Positions 34,644 through 41,023 of a DNA stretch of 41,023 bases are shown piece after piece; within the stretch, counting starts at the first letter, position 1, and the number at the start of each line of letters is the position of its first letter. The notes beneath the pieces are model-generated. The model was given only the letters and a program-made list of their open reading frames with translations, had not been told where the DNA came from and did not search any database. The position numbers and the translations under genes are program-made. This DNA is from Bacteroidaceae bacterium (GTDB lineage: Bacteria > Bacteroidota > Bacteroidia > Bacteroidales > Bacteroidaceae): NCBI GenBank assembly GCA_017962495.1, contig JAGCVH010000060.1:1-41023 (forward strand), in the 5' to 3' direction.

Positions 34644-36166
34644 GACCCATTGAAATCATGGACACAACACTGCGCGATGGTGAACAAACCAGCGGTGTTA
34701 GTTTCATGCCTCATGAAAAGCTTGTGATAGCTCGTGCCTTGTTGCAAGACCTCAATGTCGATAGGATAGAGGTGGCTTCAGCACGTGTGTCGGATGGCGA
34801 GAAAGATGCCGTACGCAATATTTGCCGTTGGGCACGTCGTGCAGGTATGCTCGATAGGGTAGAGGTGCTGGGATTTGTCGATGGACATATGTCGGTGGAT
34901 TGGATTTATGAAACAGGTTGTCGACACCTGAATCTGCTTTGCAAGGGCTCGAAGCGCCATTGCGAAGAACAACTCCATAAAACACTTGACGAACATGTTT
35001 CCGATATCTTAGAGGTAGTCGGATATGCTCGACAGAAAGGCGTCGGAGTAAATGTTTACCTTGAGGATTGGAGCAATGGAATGCGTTTTTCCAAGAATTA
35101 TGTCTTTGACTTAGTGGATAAGTTGAAGGATTCTGGAATTGAGCGCTTCATGCTTCCCGATACTTTGGGCGTATTGAATCCACTTGACCTCATCTCCTAC
35201 ATCCGTCTCATGCGGAAGAGATACCCCGACTTGCATTTTGACTTCCATGCTCACAACGATTATGACCTGGCCATTTCAAATGTATTGGCCGCTGTGCTAG
35301 CAGGTTGTTGGGGAATCCACACCAGCGTTAACGGATTGGGTGAGCGTGCAGGCAATGCCCCGTTGGCAAGTGTGCAGGCAATCTTAAAAGATCAGTTCCA
35401 TGCCGTCACCAACATCAACGAGGGTCGTCTCAACGAGGTGAGCCGTCTTGTGGAAAGTTATTCGGGTATTGCCATTCCGCCCAATCAGCCCATCACAGGC
35501 AATCACGTCTTTACGCAGGTGGCAGGTGTTCATGCCGATGGCGATAACAAGGCAGGCTTGTATCAAAACGACCTCATCCCAGAGCGCTTCGGACGCAAGC
35601 GAGAGTATGCCATGGGTAAGAATTCGGGCAAGGCCAACATCCTTCAAAACCTGAAGGAACTTGGACTTGAACTAACTCCTGAACAAACTCGTAGGGTGAC
35701 GGAGCGCATCATCGAACTTGGCGATAAGAAAGAACTTGTTACGCAGGAAGATTTGCCTTACATCGTGAGCGACGTACTGAAACACGCCACGATTGACGAG
35801 CGGGTAAAGCTTGATAGCTACATGGTAAGCACCTCCTACGGCTTGCGCCCAGTGGCCAGTGTGCGCCTGAACGTCAATGGCACGGTGTATGAGGAAACGG
35901 CAACAGGCGATGGTCAGTACGATGCCTTTGTGCGTTGCATTCGCCACATCTATCGTGACAAACTTAGTCGTCAGTTCCCTTGGCTTTCGAATTATAGTGT
36001 CTCCATCCCGCCAGGTGGACGCACCGATGCCTTGGTGCAAACCATCATCGAATGGAACTTCGAAGGTAAGACCTATCGCACACATGCACTTGATGCCGAC
36101 CAGACGGAAGCGGCTATCAAGGCAACCATAAAATTGTTGAATATAATAGAAGATAATTATAAATGA
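34625..36166 (+). CDS. Second LeuA-like synthase, probable citramalate synthase
   Basis: A 513-residue member of the isopropylmalate/citramalate/homocitrate synthase family. It has '[19 protein letters not shown]', metal-binding '[13 protein letters not shown]', '[17 protein letters not shown]' and a C-terminal LeuA-dimer regulatory domain (about 385-513, '[20 protein letters not shown]'). It lies between leuD and leuB. As a LeuA is already present, the likely substrate is pyruvate, giving citramalate, which LeuCDB could convert to 2-ketobutyrate for isoleucine. A second isopropylmalate synthase is the alternative. It overlaps leuD by 19 nt and leuB by 4 nt, so translation is coupled. Confidence 0.85.
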   Translation: MGREKIRPIEIMDTTLRDGEQTSGVSFMPHEKLVIARALLQDLNVDRIEVASARVSDGEKDAVRNICRWARRAGMLDRVEVLGFVDGHMSVDWIYETGCRHLNLLCKGSKRHCEEQLHKTLDEHVSDILEVVGYARQKGVGVNVYLEDWSNGMRFSKNYVFDLVDKLKDSGIERFMLPDTLGVLNPLDLISYIRLMRKRYPDLHFDFHAHNDYDLAISNVLAAVLAGCWGIHTSVNGLGERAGNAPLASVQAILKDQFHAVTNINEGRLNEVSRLVESYSGIAIPPNQPITGNHVFTQVAGVHADGDNKAGLYQNDLIPERFGRKREYAMGKNSGKANILQNLKELGLELTPEQTRRVTERIIELGDKKELVTQEDLPYIVSDVLKHATIDERVKLDSYMVSTSYGLRPVASVRLNVNGTVYEETATGDGQYDAFVRCIRHIYRDKLSRQFPWLSNYSVSIPPGGRTDALVQTIIEWNFEGKTYRTHALDADQTEAAIKATIKLLNIIEDNYK

Positions 36167-37224
36167 AACTGAAGATTGCTGTTTTGGCCGGTGATGGCAT
36201 CGGTCCTGAGATTATGGAACAAGGCGTGGCTGTTATGTCGGCTGTTGCTGAGAAGTTTGGCCACGAGGTGACGTACAAGGACGCCTTGTGTGGCGCTCAC
36301 GCCATCGACGAAGTGGGTAATCCATTCCCCGAAGAGACCTTTCAAACATGTATGGATGCTGATGCTGTCCTCTTTGCCAGTGTTGGTGACCCCAAATTCG
36401 ATAATGACCCTACGGCAAAGGTGCGTCCCGAACAAGGACTGTTGGCTATGCGCAAGCGTCTGGGCTTGTTTGCCAACATTCGCCCTGTAACCACTTTCGA
36501 TTGCCTTGTACACAAGTCTCCGCTGAAAGACGAACTGGTGCGTGGTGCCGACTTCATCTGCATTCGAGAACTGACAGGCGGCATGTATTTTGGTGAGAAG
36601 AAAGAAGGAACCGAAGAGGCCTACGACACCAACTACTACTCACGTGCTGAGGTCGAGCGCATCCTTCGTGTCGGATATCAGTATGCCCGTCAGCGTCGCC
36701 ATCATCTGACCGTTGTTGATAAAGCCAACGTGTTGGCTTCGAGTCGTTTGTGGCGTCATGTCGCTCAGGAGATGATGAAGGAGTATCCCGACGTGGAGAC
36801 AGACTTTATGTATGTCGACAATGCATCTATGCGCATGATTCAGGAACCCCGTTTCTTCGATGTGATGGTTACCGAGAACACCTTTGGCGACATCCTCACC
36901 GACGAAGGCTCGTGCATCACGGGTTCCATGGGACTTCTGCCCAGTGCTTCCACCGGCGAGCATACCCCCGTCTTCGAGCCCATTCATGGCAGTTGGCCTC
37001 AAGGCAAGGGCCTGAATATTGCCAATCCTCTGGCGCAAATCCTTTCCGTGGCCATGCTCTATGAGTACTTTGGCTTGAAAGCCGAAGGCGAACTCATTCG
37101 CAAGGCTGTCAATGCTTCACTCGACAAAAATGTGCGTACACCCGAGATTCAGGTCGAAGGTGGCGAACGGTACGGAACCCGCGAGGTCGGGCAATGGATT
37201 GTTAAGTGGATAAAGGAGCATTAA
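36163..37224 (+). CDS. leuB: 3-Isopropylmalate dehydrogenase
   Basis: LeuB oxidises and decarboxylates 3-isopropylmalate with NAD+, giving 2-ketoisocaproate. The 353-residue product begins [20 protein letters not shown]. It has '[20 protein letters not shown]', '[12 protein letters not shown]', '[13 protein letters not shown]' and the nucleotide-binding end '[19 protein letters not shown]'. It starts within the stop codon of the preceding synthase. Confidence 0.97.
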   Translation: MKLKIAVLAGDGIGPEIMEQGVAVMSAVAEKFGHEVTYKDALCGAHAIDEVGNPFPEETFQTCMDADAVLFASVGDPKFDNDPTAKVRPEQGLLAMRKRLGLFANIRPVTTFDCLVHKSPLKDELVRGADFICIRELTGGMYFGEKKEGTEEAYDTNYYSRAEVERILRVGYQYARQRRHHLTVVDKANVLASSRLWRHVAQEMMKEYPDVETDFMYVDNASMRMIQEPRFFDVMVTENTFGDILTDEGSCITGSMGLLPSASTGEHTPVFEPIHGSWPQGKGLNIANPLAQILSVAMLYEYFGLKAEGELIRKAVNASLDKNVRTPEIQVEGGERYGTREVGQWIVKWIKEH

Positions 37225-37248
37225 TTTATAATCCATAATCGTTTAGGC

Positions 37249-38076
37249 ATGTTGAGGCGAATAACGCTGCTGATATTCTTCATTCGTCATTCTTCATTGT
37301 TCATTTCCGTCTGTGCTCAGACGGGATACGACAGTCTTGTGCGTCAAGGGATGGACGCGTTGTCGGGCGACAGCCTCTTGCGAGCCGATAGCCTTTTCCG
37401 CCAGGCAATGCAGCAAGAGCCCACGCATCATGGGAATCACATTCTCTTTCGCTATCTGGGTAGGATAAAAGAACGGCAAGGCCACGATCAGGAGGCTTTG
37501 GATTTGTACACTTCAGGTCTAAACCTTAGTCCTAAGGATATGGAATTGCGACTCGACCGTGCCGCTCTCCTTTATCGCATGGGCAATCAGGCGCGTGCCG
37601 CCTCCGACTATTCCGATGTCCTTGACCTCCAGCCCGAGAACATGGAAGCCCTGCAGATGAGAGCCCACATCTATGCCGGCATGCATGACTACAAGCGAGC
37701 ACGCGCCGACTATGAAACCATCCTCACCATCGAACCACTCGACGAGAAAGCCTACATCGGTCTGATTCTTGTCAACGACCGCTCAGGTCGGCCTCGCGAG
37801 GCTATGGAACAGATCAATGCCCTCATTGCCGTTTATCCCCGTCATGCCGTGCTCTATGCCATTCGTGGGGGGATGGAACAGCACCGCAGGCTCTACGAGC
37901 AGGCTCTTGCTGACCTCACCCAGGCCATAGAGATGGAGCCCGAGAATGCCGATTTCTATGTCAGCAGGGCCACCTTGTATCTGGAGATGAAGAAGCGCAA
38001 ACTTGCTCGCCACGATACGCAGATGGCCATAAAGTACGGTGCCGACCCCATAGAAATGGCTTCATTGCTGAAATAA
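37249..38076 (+). CDS. Exported TPR-repeat protein
   Basis: A 275-residue protein with a hydrophobic N-terminus (MLRRITLLIFFIRHSSLFIS…CAQ) that fits a signal peptide or lipoprotein-like export signal. About six tetratricopeptide repeats follow, from residue 33 to 265 (for example 'GRIKERQGHDQEALDLYTSG', 'AASDYSDVLDLQPENMEALQ', 'ALADLTQAIEMEPENADFY'). TPR proteins act as scaffolds for protein partners. It begins 24 nt after leuB, so it is probably transcribed with the leu operon without any evident link to leucine synthesis. The signal peptide core is encoded by repeat-like ATTCGTCATTCTTCATTG (37277-37305). The partner is unknown. Confidence 0.85.
   Translation: MLRRITLLIFFIRHSSLFISVCAQTGYDSLVRQGMDALSGDSLLRADSLFRQAMQQEPTHHGNHILFRYLGRIKERQGHDQEALDLYTSGLNLSPKDMELRLDRAALLYRMGNQARAASDYSDVLDLQPENMEALQMRAHIYAGMHDYKRARADYETILTIEPLDEKAYIGLILVNDRSGRPREAMEQINALIAVYPRHAVLYAIRGGMEQHRRLYEQALADLTQAIEMEPENADFYVSRATLYLEMKKRKLARHDTQMAIKYGADPIEMASLLK
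37277..37305. repeat. CATTC/TTCATTGTTC repeat inside the TPR protein signal peptide
   Basis: TTCATTCGTCATTCTTCATT followed by GTTCATT is a run of four degenerate TTCATT units. It is translated as 'FIRHSSLFI'. It resembles the spacer repeats at 14755-14785 and 15407-15442. Confidence 0.5.
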
Positions 38077-38079
38077 AAC

Positions 38080-38120
38080 ATCAGGGCGACTCCAATTGGG
38101 GCCGCCCTGATTCTCATTTT
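38080..38120. terminator. Terminator of the leu-TPR transcript
   Basis: A 9-bp perfect stem, ATCAGGGCG (38080-38088) with CGCCCTGAT (38103-38111), is followed by TCTCATTTT. It lies between convergent units. Confidence 0.75.
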
Positions 38121-38165
38121 AGAGACATTAAATGTCTCGATGTCTCGATGTCCCGATGTCTCACT
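38121..38165. repeat. Tandem 8-nt ATGTCTCG array with inverted copy
   Basis: AGAGACATT (38121-38129), a 2-nt centre, then AATGTCTCG, ATGTCTCG, ATGTCCCG, ATGTCTCA (38131-38164) at an 8-nt period. GAGACATT…AATGTCTC forms a tight palindrome, and the flanks TTTTAGAGACAT and ATGTCTCACTTTA are also inverted. It ends at the stop codon of the 36-residue ORF. The layout recalls the larger elements at 8031-8181 and 21596-21777. Confidence 0.8.
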
Positions 38166-38276
38166 TTAGGCAAGCAGGATCATCCATAGCAGTACGATGT
38201 AGATTGTGACGAACACGCCTAATGCCAACAGGAGTTCATCAGTATTCGAGTCGTCGGATTGCCTCTTCTTCCACAT
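38166..38276 (-). CDS. 36-residue single-span membrane ORF overlapping the lysozyme-like gene
   Basis: The minus-strand frame from the ATG at 38276 to TAA at 38166 reads MWKKRQSDDSNTDE, then LLLALGVFVTIYIVLLWMIL and LA. It has a short charged N-terminus and one hydrophobic segment of about 20 residues (15-36). It overlaps the last 38 nt of the lysozyme-like gene in another frame. Small membrane ORFs beside lysins are typical of lysis cassettes, and tiny proteins also accompany amidase genes in Bacteroidales modules. No clear ribosome site is visible, but Bacteroidota often lack one. Function unknown; existence is likely but unproven. Confidence 0.5.
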   Translation of the reverse strand: MWKKRQSDDSNTDELLLALGVFVTIYIVLLWMILLA

Positions 38277-38721
38277 AGAGATCTGTTGCTTTATAGATTC
38301 CAAGACTCAAACTCTTAAAGTCCACGTGCTGCCACCAGCAACCACACTCCACGCAAGTCATTGCCGCCATCAGGACTGCCATCTGCCAAGCCCCCTTCGG
38401 TGTGTTGGGTCGGCAGAGAGGTGCGTTCCTGTCGAATCCCGTCCTTGCGCACACACTGAGGATATAATTCTCCGTGTCGTTCTCATTCGCTGGAGCCCAG
38501 CGACGGATGATGTTCTCCACAGTGAAGGGTCTCCCAAGCTGTGCAAATACGCGATAGTACGACATCAGCACCTTTGCTCCTGCTCTGTACCCGTATGTAG
38601 CATCGTAGAAGATGCAGAATTCGGGGTCATTCTGGTTCGTGGCGAGTCCTTGCCATCGCTCGCCTCTGCGAATGTTCAGTGGGTTATTGTTTCGCCACCC
38701 ACGGCTGTTTTTGTAATTCAT
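38239..38721 (-). CDS. Lysozyme-like 'structural protein P5'-type protein
   Basis: A 160-residue protein with 'RGWRNNNPLNIRRGERWQGL' and 'FCIFYDATYGYRAGAKVLMS', the signature of a lysozyme-fold family found in phages and Bacteroidales mobile modules and often labelled structural protein P5. In such proteins the Asn-Asn-Pro-Leu-Asn-Ile-Arg block starts the substrate-binding lobe. It would cut peptidoglycan. No signal peptide is visible. It starts 4 nt after the primase-helicase stop, so both are co-translated. The catalytic residue cannot be assigned by eye. The C-terminal codons are overlapped by a small membrane ORF. Confidence 0.75.
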   Translation of the reverse strand: MNYKNSRGWRNNNPLNIRRGERWQGLATNQNDPEFCIFYDATYGYRAGAKVLMSYYRVFAQLGRPFTVENIIRRWAPANENDTENYILSVCARTGFDRNAPLCRPNTPKGAWQMAVLMAAMTCVECGCWWQHVDFKSLSLGIYKATDLYVEEEAIRRLEY

Positions 38722-38725
38722 AGTT

Positions 38726-41023
38726 TTAATTATGTAATTCTTTTAGCGTCTTTTCGTATTTACCTCTGCTCATTCTTTTGATTACATTCTCCTTGACTAA
38801 GCGTGTCAAAGCCTTACGTGCCGACGAATTTTCAAGTCCGAAAACTTGCATAAAGCCTTCGATGCCGAACTGCTCGGGCAACTTCTTATAGCACACTTGG
38901 TATCTTGTTGACCTCTGCACTTGTTCAAACGACTTGTTTTGGTCCTCGTAGTATCGGCGTGCCATTTCTCCGAAGAAGAATTGCTGTGTGCGATACTGAA
39001 TTTCCATTGCCAATAAGCAAAGTTGCTTGTCGGTATCGTCCATTTTCAGGGTTTTCTTCTCACTCCACTCCTTCCAATGACGCATAAGGATGAAAGGCAA
39101 CGACACGCCTATGCCATAGTATGGTATGCGCTTCAGGATGCTTCGTTCTGCCTTGTCCTCGTTGAAGTCGGCTATCTCCATCTTCCCTGCTTGCCACTCG
39201 TAGGTTACATCGTTCAAGGGTTCGATGGGGATTTCACCCTGCACCTTGTCGAGTCGGTTTGCCCATTCGCGCAATACGTCGTTGGCTTTTAAGTCTACTT
39301 TCTGCTTGCGCTCTGCCATACCCTCGTCAGGCATGGGAATGACGGCAAGGCGTGTCGACATGCCCGAACCGAAGTTCCTTTGGGTTATCTTCCTCGCAAG
39401 GGCGTAGGGAGTGCCGGTATAGATGAAGTTCCAATAGACATTGAACATGCCTGAAATGCTTTCTTGATTGGCATACATCTGTCCGTCCTGCTCATTGTGG
39501 AACGCCTTCAACTCCATCACCTCACGGTCTTTCCAATCTGCACCTTTGTTGTTCTTGGTGACATTGTCGAGTTCGGAGTCGAACGAGAACATGTGGAGGT
39601 TCATCATCTTGTCTCCCACCTCTTCCACGGCACCAATCATGTGGCGAATGAATTCGCCTGTTGAAGTGCGCGAGGGATGCACCCTTATGATAACGTTCGG
39701 CTTCTTCAGGGCGTCACCCTTCTGCGCCTTGGTGCTAGTGGTACGTTCCGTTCTGCTATCTTTGTACTTGTTCAAGGCATCGATGCCTGGTTGATCTGCC
39801 TCCAGCATGGGTTGTGCCAAAAGGTGGTAGAATTTCTCGATAACGTTCTTTCCTGCACCGGGGTCTCCAATGACGAAGATGCAATAGTTGAGTCTTCGCT
39901 CTATTTCAGGTTCGTACCAGAAATGATACCACGCCCTTGTCATCAGTGTACCGAACATGGCGGCACTCGAAAAGAGGACGGCCGGCATCTTGTGGGGATG
40001 AAGATTTCGGAAGAGTTCTTTCATGCAGGGGTACTTGGGTGTCAGCTTCTTTAATTCACTCGCCCATTCATCAAGGGGAAGAGTAGCATAGATGTTTGAT
40101 GGTGGACTCTCCCTCGGTCCCTCCCTTTTAGGGAGGGAAGTGGAATCATTTTCCTTTTGAAGGACCTGCTTCAACGCCTCGCTCATTCGCTTAGGCATTC
40201 CACTGAGGAAAGTTTGGCTCATGGCGTGTTCAATGGTAGCTGAGATGTCTTCGTTGCGCTCTTCCATGATCTCTTTCACGAATGGGACATCGCGCAAAAT
40301 GCGCTCTATCAGCGTTGCGTCGTTGTCCGTGATGTAACGGAGTTGGTTGGCAAGCATCATCGATGTGCGATGACGGTCGCCCTTCTTTACCTGTTTGCCT
40401 TTCAGCCATGCTTCCACAATCTTCGAGTAAGGAACATCGTGGTAAAGTGGCAAAGTGGTGTCAGGACTCTCCCCCGACCCCTCTCTGTTAGCGAGGGGAG
40501 CAGAATCATTCTCGCCCTTTAAGGGAGAGTTAGAGAGGGTCCTAGTTGGTGCATTTTCGCCTCGGCGATACGCCTCTTCGTACTTTGCTGCAAACTCTTT
40601 GTTCTCATAGCTAAAGAGTTCATCTTCGTTTATAAAGAGCACATCTTCCTCACGGCATACGAACGACATACGCGAGGAGTCCTTACACGATTCGTCAACC
40701 TCAACACCCAGCAATTCCGCCATGCGATGCTGATTATCGATAAGGTTGCCCCATTCCGTTCGAGCCTTGAACACAATCTTCAGCCCCTTGCCGCTCGGTG
40801 TAATGTAAACGAGAAGGATACCAAGACCCCTCTCTGACTCCCCCGAGGGGGAGGAAGAGCCCCCCTCTAAATCTCCCCGAGGGGAGACTTCTCCCTCTCC
40901 TTTGGAGAGGGCTGGGGTGAGGTGGTTCCTCCATTTTTCGAATACTTCTCTGGGGTTGTCGACATGGTCGACATCCATTACAACAAGCCCTGTTAGCCTT
41001 GTCGCTACTTGCACGCGCCAACG
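38726..41023 (-). CDS. Primase-helicase (BT4734/VirE_N-like + DUF3987), N-terminus outside window
   Basis: The frame is open through the right edge (765 codons visible), so the true start lies beyond the window. The first part resembles the BT4734-like/VirE N-terminal archaeo-eukaryotic primase fold: 'GLVVMDVDHVDNP' with paired Asp, 'ITPSGKGLKIVFKA' and 'CKDSSRMSFV'. A DUF3987-type helicase-like domain follows, with the P-loop 'FVIGDPGAGKNVIEKF' (about 39830-39890). The C-terminus looks like a winged helix ('SSARKALTRLVKENVIKRMS'). Such proteins occur with amidase or lysozyme genes in Bacteroidales genomic modules; their function is not known. Three low-complexity inserts (from 40825-40924, 40465-40513 and 40106-40154) are G-rich dispersed repeats translated in frame. 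Confidence 0.82.
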   Translation of the reverse strand, partial: RWRVQVATRLTGLVVMDVDHVDNPREVFEKWRNHLTPALSKGEGEVSPRGDLEGGSSSPSGESERGLGILLVYITPSGKGLKIVFKARTEWGNLIDNQHRMAELLGVEVDESCKDSSRMSFVCREEDVLFINEDELFSYENKEFAAKYEEAYRRGENAPTRTLSNSPLKGENDSAPLANREGSGESPDTTLPLYHDVPYSKIVEAWLKGKQVKKGDRHRTSMMLANQLRYITDNDATLIERILRDVPFVKEIMEERNEDISATIEHAMSQTFLSGMPKRMSEALKQVLQKENDSTSLPKREGPRESPPSNIYATLPLDEWASELKKLTPKYPCMKELFRNLHPHKMPAVLFSSAAMFGTLMTRAWYHFWYEPEIERRLNYCIFVIGDPGAGKNVIEKFYHLLAQPMLEADQPGIDALNKYKDSRTERTTSTKAQKGDALKKPNVIIRVHPSRTSTGEFIRHMIGAVEEVGDKMMNLHMFSFDSELDNVTKNNKGADWKDREVMELKAFHNEQDGQMYANQESISGMFNVYWNFIYTGTPYALARKITQRNFGSGMSTRLAVIPMPDEGMAERKQKVDLKANDVLREWANRLDKVQGEIPIEPLNDVTYEWQAGKMEIADFNEDKAERSILKRIPYYGIGVSLPFILMRHWKEWSEKKTLKMDDTDKQLCLLAMEIQYRTQQFFFGEMARRYYEDQNKSFEQVQRSTRYQVCYKKLPEQFGIEGFMQVFGLENSSARKALTRLVKENVIKRMSRGKYEKTLKELHN
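40106..40154. repeat. In-frame 49-nt dispersed repeat in the primase-helicase gene (copy 3)
   Basis: GACTCTCCCTCGGTCCCTCC, CTTTTA, GGGAGGGAAGTGGAATCATT, TTC. It is a direct relative of 40465-40513, both 49 nt from GACTCT to ATCATTNTC. It is translated as 'ENDSTSLPKREGPRESP'. Confidence 0.8.
40465..40513. repeat. In-frame 49-nt dispersed repeat in the primase-helicase gene (copy 2)
   Basis: GACTCTCCCCCGACCCCTCT, CTGTTA, GCGAGGGGAGCAGAATCATT, CTC, followed by a further small CCCTTTAAGGG palindrome to about 40540. It is translated as 'ENDSAPLANREGSGESP'. Confidence 0.8.
40825..40924. repeat. In-frame compound G-rich dispersed repeat in the primase-helicase gene (copy 1)
   Basis: Three consecutive inverted pairs: GACCCCTCTCTGACTCCCCC/GAGGGGGAGG, then CCCCCCTCTAAATCTCCCC/GAGGGGAG, then CTCCCTCTCC/GGAGAGGGCTGGGG. 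It is translated as 'LTPALSKGEGEVSPRGDLEG' and 'SSSPSGESERGLG', placed between two conserved strands of the primase domain. Confidence 0.8.

Noticed and set aside
38726-41014. Complete gene starting at the GTG at 41014
   Set aside because: The frame stays open to the edge and the primase fold needs residues upstream, so the gene is treated as partial.

Overview
The window looks like a Bacteroidales chromosome segment, most probably Prevotella or a close relative (Prevotellaceae). The signs are repeated TTTG–N19/20–TAnnTTTG promoters (the Bacteroidota sigma-ABfr pattern), secreted proteins with Prevotella-style C-terminal 'IYxxxG…LPxGxYIIxxGxKxxK' tails, BspA-type leucine-rich repeats, a serine-type sulfatase, a PL11 rhamnogalacturonan lyase, and a primase-helicase/lysozyme pair of a kind common in Bacteroidales. 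No rRNA, tRNA, CRISPR array, insertion sequence or integrase was recognised.

Layout. 1-3386 (-): the N-terminal 1128 residues of a large secreted multidomain protein, cut by the window edge. 3531-7516 (-): a likely folP-cdaA-pta-ackA run (folate, c-di-AMP, acetate/acetyl-phosphate). 7603-8440: non-coding, with a long inverted repeat of 8-nt units. 8441-14341 (+): murF, then a 1518-residue PL11 lyase carrying autotransporter-type beta-strand repeats. 14415-21463 (-): lplA, then gcvT-gcvH-gcvPA-gcvPB-lpd, a complete glycine cleavage system with its lipoate ligase. 21464-22048: non-coding, with a second, nearly perfect inverted repeat of 9-nt units. 22049-26634 (+): three secreted proteins, the last a signal-peptide protein whose C-terminal half is EF-Tu domains 2 and 3 without the GTPase domain. 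26745-30978 (-): a large MscS-type channel followed by a sulfatase. 31117-38076 (+): leuA-leuC-leuD-(leuA2/citramalate synthase-like)-leuB and a TPR protein, as one tightly packed or overlapping operon. 38166-41023 (-): a primase-helicase protein (cut by the right edge), a lysozyme-like 'NNPLNIR' protein, and an overlooked 36-residue membrane ORF overlapping its end.

How the genes work together. LplA (ligase), GcvH (lipoyl carrier), GcvPA/PB, GcvT and Lpd supply all parts of glycine cleavage. The leu cluster supplies leucine synthesis, and its second synthase could feed citramalate into LeuCDB for isoleucine. Pta and AckA make ATP from acetyl-CoA through acetyl phosphate. PL11 and the sulfatase point to use of pectin and sulfated glycans.

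Most unusual points: (1) the secreted EF-Tu D2-D3 fusion at 25654-26634; (2) three intergenic elements made of 8-9-nt TGTNNC-type units with inverted copies, one of them next to the primase-helicase module; (3) two classes of short dispersed repeat (G-rich 'CTCCCC…GGGGAG' and 'ATTGTCCATTGT/TTCAACTTTC'-like) that lie between genes and are also read through in frame inside lpd, the primase-helicase gene and two signal peptides.
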